NCBI RefSeq assembly: GCF_001039355.2
Contig: NW_019775836.1
Location: 124,001 to 188,000 of the forward strand
Reading direction: 5' to 3'
Length of the DNA: 64,000 nucleotides
Source: Lingula anatina
Lineage: Eukaryota; Brachiopoda; Lingulata; Lingulida; Lingulidae
Shown here piece by piece: positions 41,507-51,535 of the stretch; the stretch's first letter is position 1, and each line of letters starts with the position of its first letter. The position numbers and the translations under genes were made by a program. The notes beneath the pieces were generated by a model, which ran no database searches, was not told where the DNA came from, and saw only the letters and a program-made list of their open reading frames with translations.

Positions 41507-44500
41507 TGCATGATAAGTTTTGAATCTTCATAAAATGGCAAAGAGTAAGGTGATAATATAGTGAGCCTATAATGCATTAGGCATGACAAAGACATGCAGA
41601 CCAGTGAAAATATCCTGCATTCAGTTTAACATCACCTGTCACACAAGCTTTACCTGTATGTTCCAGCAGGACAAGGTATGGGTGTCCAGGTCGCCTCGGG
41701 ACAGAAGTACCCTGGCGGACACGGGCTGACAGTGTGATCAGGCATCCCATAGGAGTGACACCAGTACCCTGCAGGACAGGGGAGACACCAGCTCTCGTCC
41801 GTAGCCTCCTCAAGTGGCTGGTAAGTGTTGGGAGGACAGGGGAGGATCGTGGCATTGAACTTGCAGTAGAAACCTCTGGTGCAGGGCTGGGAGAGGGTGG
41901 AGTTAGATGGACAGATTCTTCCGGCCGGGCAGACGTCACACTCAAGGGCCGACATGGCACCCACCTTGTTGATCACAGTGCCTGGTGGACATGTGGATGG
42001 TTCAACACAACCTGGAGGCATACGATAAATTTTTTTTTTCGTTGCAATATTTCTATACTTGAATATATCATAAATTAAATATTTGTATGAATTATTTTAT
42101 TAATTATAAACAACATCATATCTCTGATTCAAAATATGAATCTGAAACTACTTTTTGCATACATGCTAGATGAATTCTTTCAATACTTAATTTTTTTAAT
42201 CATTCAAATAATTTTGGCCTTAATTAATCTAACCATTTATTGTTTGAGACAAACATGTAAAATACATTTTTGAACACTTGAAGACCATCAGTTTGTATAA
42301 AATTGAAATTCTCAAAGTCTATAAAATTTAACAAACTGAAATCAATCCTATCCTCTCACCTGCCAGACAGTAATAACCATATGGGCACAGCTCCCCAGTG
42401 GGGCAGTTATCAACTCCTGTGGCATTATCACATGTCGGGGTCGGTGTACTGCTTCCATTATAACAGATATACCCAGCGTTACACAGTCCAGCTATCTGTC
42501 CAGCCAGGCAGTATGACCCCTCTGGACACGGCAGACACTGGGAGGCATCGGTGAGGTATTGTGTGGAATTGGTAGTGTATGTGCCGTTTGGACATAGGGT
42601 CGGTACCACTGACCCCTCTGGACAGTAGCTGTATTGTGGACAAGGTATCATGTCACTGGCATTGACTGGACAGTAGTGGCCAGCCTGGCATGGGAGACAG
42701 AAGGTCTGGCCCTCTTGTGGCTGGTAAGTGGCTAGAGAATAAAGGTATTATTATCATAATTTGGATTCTTAGAGATAAAACTGGTTAAATAAAGTGTAAT
42801 TTCTTGTGGTATATCTCTCTCTGTGCAATGTTAACTGTGCTGTAAGTTTGTTGTGCACATCATTAATTATCTTTAACTTAATCTAATCAGTCCCTTGATT
42901 GACTGCAAGTGACCCACAGCACAGCACAAACTTATTTCCTAATCAATATAAAATTTATCGAAGCTCAAAGACACAATATACAAATTAGCACTTGGCATGT
43001 CAAACAGAAGAACTGAATAAAAACATACAATAATTGTTTATTTGAAATACCAGACATTCAATTGACCATGCTAATGTTCTAGTACAAACCCACCATTAAC
43101 ACAAGGTGTTGGGATGGAACTGTTTGCAGGACAAATGAACCCGGCAGGACAGCTGTAGTTGGCTGGGGTCCTGGATTCTATGGCAACATCCCCAGGGCAG
43201 TAGTACCCCTCGGAACATCCTCCTGTGAATTGGGTTCCATTCAGGTCTTCACAGTACATTCCTCCTACACAAGGCATGCAGTCATCCAGACAACGACCAC
43301 CAGTGTTGGGGTTGACTGTTCCACGGGGACACGGGATAGGCTGTGTTGTTCCTGGATGAAAAAATATTCAAATTGTGTTAGTTGTGATAGTGCACAATAA
43401 TAATATAAAATTTGCTGATTTGCATGTTAAATATGTGTTAAAGTGTGGATGTTGTAGGATCTTGAAATGTAAGATGTGATAAGTGATATCATGTTGGTGT
43501 TATGTTCTCTTTAAAGTTGTTTTTGCATGTACAAACTAAGAGACAAACAAAATAATGTTATACAGAATTGCTTTGAGTTCCTTATGAATGCTTGTTGACT
43601 GTCACTTTAGTTTTAATCCAAGACTACAAACTGCCATAACACGCCTACCTTCAGGACAGTAACTTCCTAGAGGGCAAGGTTCATTAACACCATCATTGGG
43701 AGCCTGGTGCATGGCGCCACCTATACAATAGTAGCCACTGTTGCATGGCCCTGCTGGTGCTAGTAGACCAGTCTGGTTACAGAAGTACCCTGTGGGACAC
43801 GGGGTGCAGTCCCCTTCTACTGAGAGACTGGTAACATTGCTGTAGGTGCCTGAAAATATAGAACATGGTAGGCATGATAAAGTGCTATAGGCATTATTAT
43901 ACACCTGGGTCACACAACTATAGGATGTTAAATGTGAAAATAATTTCATTGGACTTCAGTTTTTAGTATTAATAGTCTTCATTATGATACATCCAAACAT
44001 TTTGGTTCACCTCAGGGGAGGGGGGCGAGAGGGACTAACAAGTCATCAAGACTGTGGGGAAATAACCTGTTCACCTGTCAGAGTGAAAAGCAAAAACCAT
44101 CAACACGTGCACCAAAATGTTTGGATCTATCATAAATGAAAACTGTAGTGAACAAATAATGACAATAAACAGTTGCTCAGAATACAAAATGTAGCCTACC
44201 TAGAGGACATGGTATACCATTATCTGAGGTACCATTGGGACAGTAGTAGCCTTCAGGACAAGGTAGGGAGTAGTTCATTGCAATGTATGGGCAAGTTTGG
44301 CCTGCTGGACATGAAAGGCATTCACCTAGAAACATAACAAGAAAACAAGTGCTTTTTTCTACTTCAATATTAAAATTTCATTGGGTTAAGCAAAGCACTA
44401 CTGCCATAGTTTTATTATGCATAATTGCAAGTCACACTTCACACAACTGCAAGTCTCACCAATTATTTCCCAACTGCAGTAATGATTAAATCTTTTTTCA

Positions 44501-47500
44501 ATGGGCAAAATTGTGAATTTTACAGAATCAATATAGTATTTTTTAAAAGTCATAAATTCTTAAGATTAGTATATTCCTATTAAGAGGTAGCAACAAATAG
44601 CTCAATTCCAAACAATAAAAACACCACAAATGCTACACAGAAACATATTTTTAATGATGCCAAAATGCATACCTAAAAGATTAATAATTTTATTCTGATT
44701 GAAAAGATAGCATCATTACTGTAACCAAGCACAATGGCCATAGTCCCAACAAAAACAATAATGAAAACATTACCAGTCTCATCACAGGCACTGCATTCTC
44801 ACCTAGTTCAACAACAGGAGCATAAGTTCCCATGGAGCAGTTCTGGGGGGTGATGGTCCCAGCTGGGCAATAGTTGCCCTGTGGACAGATGTAGCCCATC
44901 ACACCATCATTGGGCTGACCGTTGTCTGCACCGCCAAGACATACATAGCCTGGGTCACACGGTGGGGTTAGGCCTATGCAAGAATGTCATAATAATAGTT
45001 TTGATAAACTCTATTTGCAATCAATTTATAATATTGATTAGGAATTATACTTTGATGCTCTTATTAAAGGACTCATGCAAATTTAACAAATTTTGAACTG
45101 AAAAGTTTGTAATCTTGTTGTTACAATCTCCTGTAATCATATACACTCAAAATTTTATTATGATATAATTCTATTTAACAGAACTATACATTCATAATAA
45201 TATTAATTTTTTGTAATAAAAAGTTGGATTGGATGTGCACTATAAAAGAGTGATAAAAGAAACCAAAACACATTATAAATTTACTAACTAAAAGTACAAA
45301 AGATAAAAAGGTGCGCTGACACAAATTCTCAGTGAAAGCCTCCTTACCATTCTGTGAGCTTTCTGGAGTACAATACCTCCCAGCTGGACAGGGGTCACAA
45401 TCGCTGACGTTGACATTTCCTGCACTGCTGGCCAGTGTACCAGATGGACAGGGCTCTGGCCAGACACTGCCCTCTGGACAGTAGTTACCAATGGGACAGA
45501 TACCTTCACTGGGGTTTGGATTGATGGTGCTGCCATTACAGTAGTACCTGGACAAGACATAATCAGGAAGTGAAGTGTGAGTGTGTTTCATTACGCTTAG
45601 AAAAAAATAATTGATCTGACTAGTCCAACATGGGATTTAGAATTCTTAGGTATAATGTATGTCTCTACATAATGTAGTCTTGTCAATTTTCTGTCTAAGT
45701 TAGTCCAGGTTGAACACCACTGTAGAAAAAATCATACCATCATCAGCCTCAGAATGCAGCTTCACCAAAACTTCTTCATATCTGCAGTACTGAATTATAC
45801 GCCAACAGTTCAAAATATCATTTTATCAATAGATGGCACCACTTACCCAGCCATACAGGGCCCCTCTGGTTCTGCCAATCCTCCTCTCTGGCAGTAAAAC
45901 CCAGGAGCACAAGGCTGGCACTGGGCACTGGTCATCAGTCCAGTGATATTATTGAAAGTTCCTGGTGGACATGGGTGTTCTTGACCATATCTGGTACCGT
46001 TTGGACAGTAGTAGCCAGCTGGGCAGGCAGCGGGGGTGATGGTGGCATTGTCACAGTAAAATCCTTAAATTATACAGATCCAATATTGGTATGTTCAACT
46101 TGAAAATTTCAAAGGCATGGTGAGCAAATTTTTTCTGTAAAAATATAGCACGTTTTGTGACTGATAACCATATAATTACATAGTCATACAATATTCACAA
46201 CATTTAAACTCCATTCTTCTATGATAAAAACCATTAACTTGAGATGTCTCACTCTCTTTAATACCAAACCAGTAGACTGCAAATTTAAACAAGTCATCTT
46301 AATGAAGCACTTCTCTTTCCTTCTTAAAAAAAAACAAAAAAACTACAAGCATTTTCAATACTGGTCACCCTACCTTCTGGGCAAGGGTCACACAGAGCTT
46401 GACCCTCAGCATCCTGTTGGTACCCCATCTCACAGGGAACTGGGACTGGACTGCCCACTGGACAGTAGTGACCACGAGGACACACAGTGGCATAGGGGTT
46501 GGGGACAGTCTGAGCTTCTGGACAGTAGTAGCCTGGAATGGTATTAGGTCAGATAGGTTATTTCTGAATCACTTCTGTGCATGCTACATATTCATCCACA
46601 AAAATATACACACACACATGCAGGCAAACAAATACTTGAATACAAACATCCATTCACACATGAAGTCACACAGGCATCAGATTTTGGCAAACACTGTACT
46701 GAGAAATCCTATTCAGACTGTCTAGATTCATCTTGACTTAAGAAAATTGCCACAACAAGATCAGATTTCATTTAGATTGTTTCATACTTATAACACAAAA
46801 TGGTCTAATACATATTGAAACCTGGACCATTATTGAAGATTATCTAAGAAAACCAACCTTAGTTAAAAATTATGCACAATTCATTCTATGCTAGTCCCTT
46901 ACCTGCCGCACACACTCCACTGTATCCTGTAGCTCCCGTCTCATTACAGTAAAACCCAGGATCACACGGTGTACACTCAGCCTGCGCTGCTAGTCCTGTG
47001 CCTGCATTATACGTGCCATTTCTACAAGGATCTGGGAGGTCACTTCCTGTAGGGCAGTAATGACCCACAGGGCACAGAACCTCTCTTGGTGATGAGGACC
47101 CTGTTGGACAGTAGTAGCCAGGGTCACAGTCGGCCACTGGTGCTCCCAGTCCAGAGGAGTTACAGTACTGACCAGCAGTACAGGGCTGGGGTGCTATGGA
47201 TCCTAATGGACAGAAGGTGCCTGCTGGGCAGATGTCTCCACCATCTCCAGATGGCTAAAATGATAGAGAGGGTATTTTTAATAAATGAAAAAAAAAAAAA
47301 CATCACGACAATGAAATGAATTTTTTCTTCTTATTTGTAAATTGGTGGAGCAGCTCTAGAGCAGTATTGCGAAAAATGCTATAAATTTTTTACCAACCAA
47401 TATGGGCAAATCACCTTTTGACATTATATCTTCCTACCAGTATACAGTATTCACTGGTAAATTTAATAAATGTCCAAACTGAGGACCTGAGCAAAAACTT

Positions 47501-50308
47501 AGGTCCAAAGTCACTATATCAAAACACATTGTAAATAAACAGCCTGCTTACCCTGGGGTCAGAGGATCCATTAGAGCAGTACCAGCCTGCAGCACACAGT
47601 CCATCTGGATATTCATTGGCCTGACCATCACAGTACATGCCTGCTGGACATGACAAGCAGTCAGTCAGGTTACCCATACCAGTCTGGTTATTGTATGTCC
47701 CGTTTGGACACGGCGCATGCAGCGGATCTGGTGTGCCTGCTTCGCAGTAGTAACCAGCGGGGCAAATGTTGGGAGCATAGTCCGTCGTGTTTCCGTAGCA
47801 ATAATATCCTGCAACGCACGTGATACAGGAGCCCTGTGCGGTGGAGTCTTGATACATGCCAGCTGGACAGGGCACTGGGTAGCTAGACCCTGCTGGGCAT
47901 TTGAACCCTGCTGGACACTCATGGCCAATGACTGGATGGACAGTTCCTGTGGGACACTGGGATTCATTAAGCATGAGTGGGTTGGCTCTGTCTGCTCCTG
48001 ACACACAGTAATAGCCCTCAGCACAGCTTCCAGCTGGAGCAGTCAGGTTGATACCTGGAAAAAGATTTGTGTTATAGAACAAACTGCAAATGGTTTTGGT
48101 GGTTAAATTGTGACTGGGAACTAAAAATGGTTATTATGCAAATATGAAATGTAATTACTGCATATAAATCAGTTCCAGATCACGTAAAGTTAATCAAGTG
48201 ACAATATGTAAATTCAAACCAGGTTTTGTAATTTTTTCAAAGTATCAGTAAATAATCACCCTTTGCCTTCACTGTTGGCATTCATCTAAATAAGTACTAA
48301 TAAAGACTGCAACTTTTCATATTTTGATATTAGAAGAAGTGAGATGCAGAGACAGAGAACAGCCAGTACCTTGGCAGTGCATCCCTGGCATACAAGGTGT
48401 ACATTCCTGGGCAGTTCTCAGATTGGTGACATTGCTGAAGGTCCCAGCAGGGCAGGCCTGCCAGTTGTGGCCAGTTCCATTGGGGCAGTAGAAACCTTCA
48501 GGACAGGTGGTCATTATGGAATTCACCGAGCCTGGGATGACCACCTCTGGGATACAGTAGTAACCTGGAGATATATTGTGAAAAAGTTAATCCTTATCTG
48601 CCAGACATATGTGAAACATAAAATTAAATGGTTATTTTGTTAGAAAACAAAACTGTTAAAATTTTAAATGTTTTCATCTTAAAATTTTTTTAAATCCACT
48701 GTGATATATTCCTTCCTTTCATAAAACTGTACACATTAAAAACACAAACTAAAATAAATTGTGAAAAAATCTGAAAATAATAATGAAAAAAAAAAAGATT
48801 ATTGAAAAAGTTCATTATCTCTCCCAACCCATCACATATTGAAGGATTACAATAAGCCTAAATAAAACACATTTGAAAAAAGAAAATGATGCATAACTAT
48901 TGGAGCCCCTTGGGTTCACTTGCCAACTTACCTTCAGGACACTCTTGGCAAACAGCAGCTCCCTCTATATCTGTGTATGTTCCAGCTACACAGTCCAGTG
49001 GTCTTGCACTGCCCTGTGGACAGTGTTGACCAATGGGACACACCACAGCTGTCTCTACACTGGAACCAGTGGGGCAGTAGTAGCCTAAAAAAGGTCACAT
49101 TAAAATAATTTAAAAAATCAACTATTTTTGTAATAATAAGAATCTCACAATATCCAAAAGTAGGTGAATGTATCTTATATATAGAAACATACATGTGCAG
49201 GTGGTACAAAAAAATATTATTAAAAGCAGTTTTGAACAACCATGATAAACAAAATTATTGTTTTCTCAATCCATCAAATACCAGAGCCAATCATTCTTTA
49301 ATTGACATTCATTAATAACATTCATCTGAAATACCTTTACTGACAGCAATATATTATCAAGCAACACAGGCAAATAAACAGTACTACAAACCTGCACTGC
49401 AAGGTCCTGATGGCTCTATCAATGCCACGCCATTACAGTAATATCCCTCTGTACAGTCCGTACACTGGGTGACAACACTCAGGCCAGTGGCATTAGAGAA
49501 TGTTCCATTGGGGCAGGCCATGGGGTCAAGGGTACCTTGACCACAATAGTAGCCTGCAGTACAGATGATACTGTCTGCCCTTCTTGAGCCCTCTGGACAG
49601 TAGTAGCCAGGGTCACATGGACCGGTCACTGCTGTCAGACCTGGAGATGGACACCACAATTGATATACCATTCATTATAAATAGAATAATGTAATAATAA
49701 CATTAACATAATAAGGATATGGTGTATTGGGGGGAGCATTTAAAAGGTGAAATGTCATATTGCTTTGTCATTTTCATATATCTAGTAGGCACTTCATCTT
49801 GAGTATGTGGAGTGTGGTATAGTGTTGGATTTGACAAAGTGATAGGTGTGACAATGTGTTAGATGCAGCAATATGTTAACTTATCTCTGACACTTGGTTT
49901 GATGTGTCAATTTTTAAAATTTAAAGTAAATTCTTTCTATCAATAACAAATATCCTAATGTCTTCATGTCGGAGACATTTAATATTTCATAGACGATGTC
50001 AATAATTTCAAGTCATAACTTTTATTGTATTCTCTATAATACGTTGTGTCAATTTTGAAGAGGCTGAGTAGGGCTTGTTTACCTGTCGCATTAAGAAGCC
50101 AGTGATAAGGAAGTGTATGAAGCCATTGGCTGGAGTACGTACTAAAGGTTGTAATATTGAATAGAGAGTCAGAATGTACCTGAGCAGGCAACGAGTTCAC
50201 ATTAAACGATTGAAACTGGTCATTCTTGTCAGTGTGGATTTCCTCTGTAGCGTTTAGACGTAAAGATTTCGACCGCGAATCTGGAAGGCTATATACTAAA
50301 GCGTTATC
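21959..50308 (-). CDS. Giant single-pass membrane protein: Cys-rich GCC2/GCC3 ectodomain, DPxTG repeats and coiled coils (5' end missing)
   Basis: About 48 exons with consensus splice sites, together about 12.7 kb of coding sequence (at least about 4,200 codons). They run from 50308 down to the stop TGA at 21961-21959. Order from the N-terminal side: an N-glycosylation-rich segment; about 17 exons of short Cys-rich repeats with GYYCPxG and CPAGTY motifs (ephrin-receptor-like/GCC2-GCC3); a larger extracellular region (36.8-39.5 kb); one membrane helix (36279-36467); then a cytoplasmic part with coiled coils, DPxTGxxxPI repeats, more coiled coils and a C-terminal folded region. Junctions checked by eye keep frame, including across the N gap at 41047-41381. 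I do not recognise an orthologue with a known function. The topology suggests a cell-surface sensor or adhesion protein linked to a long cytoplasmic scaffold; that role is inference only. The start codon and signal peptide are not visible. Confidence 0.85.
25584..31127 (-). CDS. Giant gene, cytoplasmic coiled-coil block (9 exons)
   Basis: Exons: 31127-29707 (1421 bp, the largest), 29582-29004, 28864-28616, 28274-28041, 27755-27576 (or 27585 if a GC donor is used), 27360-27205, 26904-26719, 26319-26233 and 25912-25584. The protein is highly charged (Glu, Lys, Arg, Gln) and predicted alpha-helical coiled coil throughout. A short Pro/Ala/Gly linker lies around 30000-30180. A cassette of about 40 residues resembling ERLLxxHxxxxxxFxxxLxx followed by RxRQxxSLxxKLxARR recurs in at least three exons. 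The start of the largest exon still carries one DPETNTVVPI repeat, so it joins this block to the repeat block. Confidence 0.88.
26373..26460. repeat. 39-bp tandem duplication
   Basis: CTCATTACCAGACAAGAATG and its continuation occur twice with no differences seen, then a partial third copy. Intronic. Confidence 0.85.
26979..27024. repeat. (GA)n microsatellite
   Basis: An AG dinucleotide run in an intron of the giant gene. Confidence 0.97.
27810..27833. repeat. (AAAT)n microsatellite
   Basis: About six AAAT units in an intron of the giant gene. Confidence 0.9.
31442..33777 (-). CDS. Giant gene, DPxTGxxxPI repeat block (5 exons)
   Basis: Exons: 33777-33550, 33354-33019, 32640-32395, 32123-31938 and 31609-31442. 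Units of about 14-30 residues share a core of hydrophobic-[DN]P-x-[TS]-G-x-x-x-P-[IVL]: examples are INPQTGTVLPVGG, IDPVTGLPIAIE, IDPETG and FVHPQTGRVLPIAG. At least ten are recognisable. The regular spacing suggests short beta-hairpin repeats. The exon at 32395-32640 is less repetitive and contains ENMVAVACAGGYQALLDAN. I do not know a function for this repeat type. Confidence 0.85.
34131..35865 (-). CDS. Giant gene, juxtamembrane cytoplasmic exons
   Basis: Exons: 35865-35652 (FRKYGWNKASFIFPKYRSLA, directly after the membrane helix), 35444-35299 (acidic, EFWDYDHQVDLEAFSTPELY), 34971-34720 (coiled coil, LEELEIELERRRELGSRF) and 34404-34131 (FQTAMREAMRLLNEHSEKLQ). All are bounded by AG/GT. Basic and aromatic residues next to the membrane fit the cytoplasmic side. 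Confidence 0.85.
36134..36273. repeat. Degenerate tandem repeat with core GTGTTAGGTGTGACAGTG
   Basis: About five diverged units of roughly 30 bp in the intron immediately after the transmembrane exon. Related single copies occur elsewhere in the window (1727, 2616, 43375, 49820). Confidence 0.65.
36279..36467 (-). CDS. Giant gene, transmembrane exon
   Basis: This exon encodes about 22 uninterrupted hydrophobic residues (LIAILLASVLVLMTIIVIAL) flanked by Asp/Trp on the N side and by FRKYGW on the C side across the splice. This is a typical single-pass type I membrane helix. It separates the Cys-rich ectodomain (higher coordinates) from the charged cytoplasmic part (lower coordinates). A degenerate tandem repeat in the downstream intron starts about 5 bp from its donor. 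Confidence 0.92.
36778..39554 (-). CDS. Giant gene, membrane-proximal ectodomain exons
   Basis: Exons: 39554-39331 (last GCC2/GCC3-type repeats, then CSCGGEA-like Cys motifs), 38793-38629, 38062-37874, 37541-37174 and 36940-36778. They contain spaced Cys residues and N-glycosylation sites (NTTY, NGTGY). The 36778-36940 exon includes FTDPGVYVFYLSSN, which reads like a beta-sandwich strand. I do not assign a family. Confidence 0.8.
38421..38542. repeat. 61-bp tandem duplication
   Basis: CCTGTTGGCTGGTACGACTG and its continuation recur 61 bp later with a few substitutions. Intronic. Confidence 0.8.
40088..49640 (-). CDS. Giant gene, Cys-rich GCC2/GCC3 (ephrin-receptor-like) ectodomain array (17 exons)
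   Basis: Exons: 49640-49392, 49084-48932, 48564-48370, 48054-47552, 47254-46903, 46532-46374, 46063-45847, 45547-45348, 44973-44803, 44325-44200, 43849-43649, 43351-43094, 42731-42360, 42011-41654, 40917-40628 and 40339-40088, continuing at 39554. Each holds one to four units of the type CPAGYYCPxGS...CPxGTY...xGLxxxxxCxxC, with N-glycosylation sites. Most introns split a Gly codon in phase 1, so many exons are symmetrical. The motif is that of the GCC2/GCC3 / ephrin-receptor-like domain of secreted and cell-surface proteins. The order and frame are continuous, including over the 41047-41381 gap. Confidence 0.9.
41047..41381. other. Assembly gap (335 N)
   Basis: It lies in the intron between exons 42011-41654 and 40917-40628. 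The flanking exons join in frame (GTYR followed by DINTGG), so no exon needs to be missing. Confidence 0.97.
41448..41506. repeat. (GT)n(AT)n compound microsatellite
   Basis: A GT run changes directly into an AT run. Intronic, close to the assembly gap. Confidence 0.95.
50083..50308 (-). CDS. Giant gene, most upstream visible exon, beside the retroelement
   Basis: The minus-strand frame is open from 50308 to a good donor (ACAG followed by GTAAAC) at 50083. It has three N-glycosylation sites (LNATEE, FNITTF, LNATG) and joins the next exon in frame as NATGLTAVTGPCDPGYYC. A stop lies in frame at 50311-50309. Possible acceptors are near 50309, 50290 or 50244; the last, GCTACAG, would leave the CpG-rich bases beyond it to the retroelement. 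So the exon is either truncated by the insertion or starts within this interval. No further upstream exon of this gene is visible in the window. Confidence 0.65.
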
Positions 50309-50328
50309 CTAACTCAAGTATCCAACGG

Positions 50329-50390
50329 TGTCCGCATTTCGAGCTCAAGTCTAAATCACGTTTATATCTAAAATTGCGTGGTTCCGGACA
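50329..50390 (+). other. Possible 5' LTR end or remnant (TGTCCG...CGGACA)
   Basis: The segment starts TGTCCG and ends CGGACA, the perfect inverted ends expected of an LTR. It sits six bases before a TGG-starting candidate primer-binding site. At 62 bp it is much shorter than usual LTRs, and no second copy was seen downstream. It may be a truncated LTR or a coincidence. Confidence 0.25.
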
Positions 50391-50455
50391 CGTTTTGGCG
50401 TCGCTCGCCAGTTAAAATTTTTACGTTTTGCAAGAGGAATATCTGAGCTTACACA

Positions 50456-51535
50456 ATGGCCGAGGGGATGCAGCAACTCGTGGAGACGCTGCAAATAATT
50501 GCACAGGACATTCAAGGAGGGCATGTGCGTTCTATCAAAGAGAGGAGAATAGAAGAGGCGGCTAAAAGTATAACAGTCTGCGACGGAGCAGTGGTGTCGG
50601 AGGTAAGGTCGTACTTAGACGACCTAGAGGTAATGTATGCTTCTTTACATGATATTGTCGGGGGAGCAGTTAAATTGGTAACGAAAACGTCAAGGGGGGC
50701 CCTTAGGAGGGAGATAGAAAGGTTTTTACAAACGCAGCCGGCAAGGCTAGAAACCCCGTGGAGAGTAATTAAAGAACACATACAACGATCTTTCTTATCG
50801 GCGAATGAATCCGAGCGCCTTAAATCGGAATTGGAGGTTTTACGACAAGCATCGTTCGAGACGTTGCTGGAATTTAATAGAAGGTTTAGGGAGGCGGCAA
50901 GCCGCGCGTACGCCGCTCCACGTGGCGCGGATACGGAGAGATTTATCGTGAGAGCATATACGCGCGGGTTGTTGGATCAGAGATTGGCTGAGGAATTAAT
51001 AGTCAGGGGTCGACCTGAAACTCTGGAGGCAGCCATTCAGTGGACTGAAAACGAAAATTGCGGGAGAGAAATTTTTCGACAAATGACCACGCAAGGTCAT
51101 CACGCGCCGCAGACTAACGTCATCGCACAAAACAAATTTGCCGCGACGGTTGTTTCACCAAGGGTAGAGGAAGATATGGATATATCTTCTATGAACGCGA
51201 TTAATAAAGATACGGCATTACTTTTATCCCAATTACAAGAGACCTCCAAAAGCATACAACAAGCACTTAAAGCGCAGGAGCGCATGCAAACGCGTATCGC
51301 AAAAGTGGAAACGCACGTGTACAACTCTCCAGACCACACTCCTACGGCGCGAAATCGTATACAGAAGCCACACCAACAATCGCGTAAACAGAGAGGTTAC
51401 GGTTCACCGCGGGCTTACCGAGATATTGCAGGTTGGCGCGAAGACGGTACGTTATTATGTTTTCACTGCAACAAACCGGGGCATAAAAAAGCGGAATGTT
51501 ATCAATTAAAACGTCAAAGGAATCATTTAAACTAG
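50456..51535 (+). CDS. gag: Retroelement Gag polyprotein
   Basis: 359 residues without internal stops. The central part is a helical capsid-like region (LEFNRRFREAASRAY). A zinc knuckle, CFHCNKPGHKKAEC (C-x2-C-x4-H-x4-C), lies at residues 335-348, the nucleocapsid RNA-binding motif. The last codons form a TTTAAAC heptamer directly before the TAG stop. It overlaps pol, which is in the -1 frame. Confidence 0.92.
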   Translation: MAEGMQQLVETLQIIAQDIQGGHVRSIKERRIEEAAKSITVCDGAVVSEVRSYLDDLEVMYASLHDIVGGAVKLVTKTSRGALRREIERFLQTQPARLETPWRVIKEHIQRSFLSANESERLKSELEVLRQASFETLLEFNRRFREAASRAYAAPRGADTERFIVRAYTRGLLDQRLAEELIVRGRPETLEAAIQWTENENCGREIFRQMTTQGHHAPQTNVIAQNKFAATVVSPRVEEDMDISSMNAINKDTALLLSQLQETSKSIQQALKAQERMQTRIAKVETHVYNSPDHTPTARNRIQKPHQQSRKQRGYGSPRAYRDIAGWREDGTLLCFHCNKPGHKKAECYQLKRQRNHLN

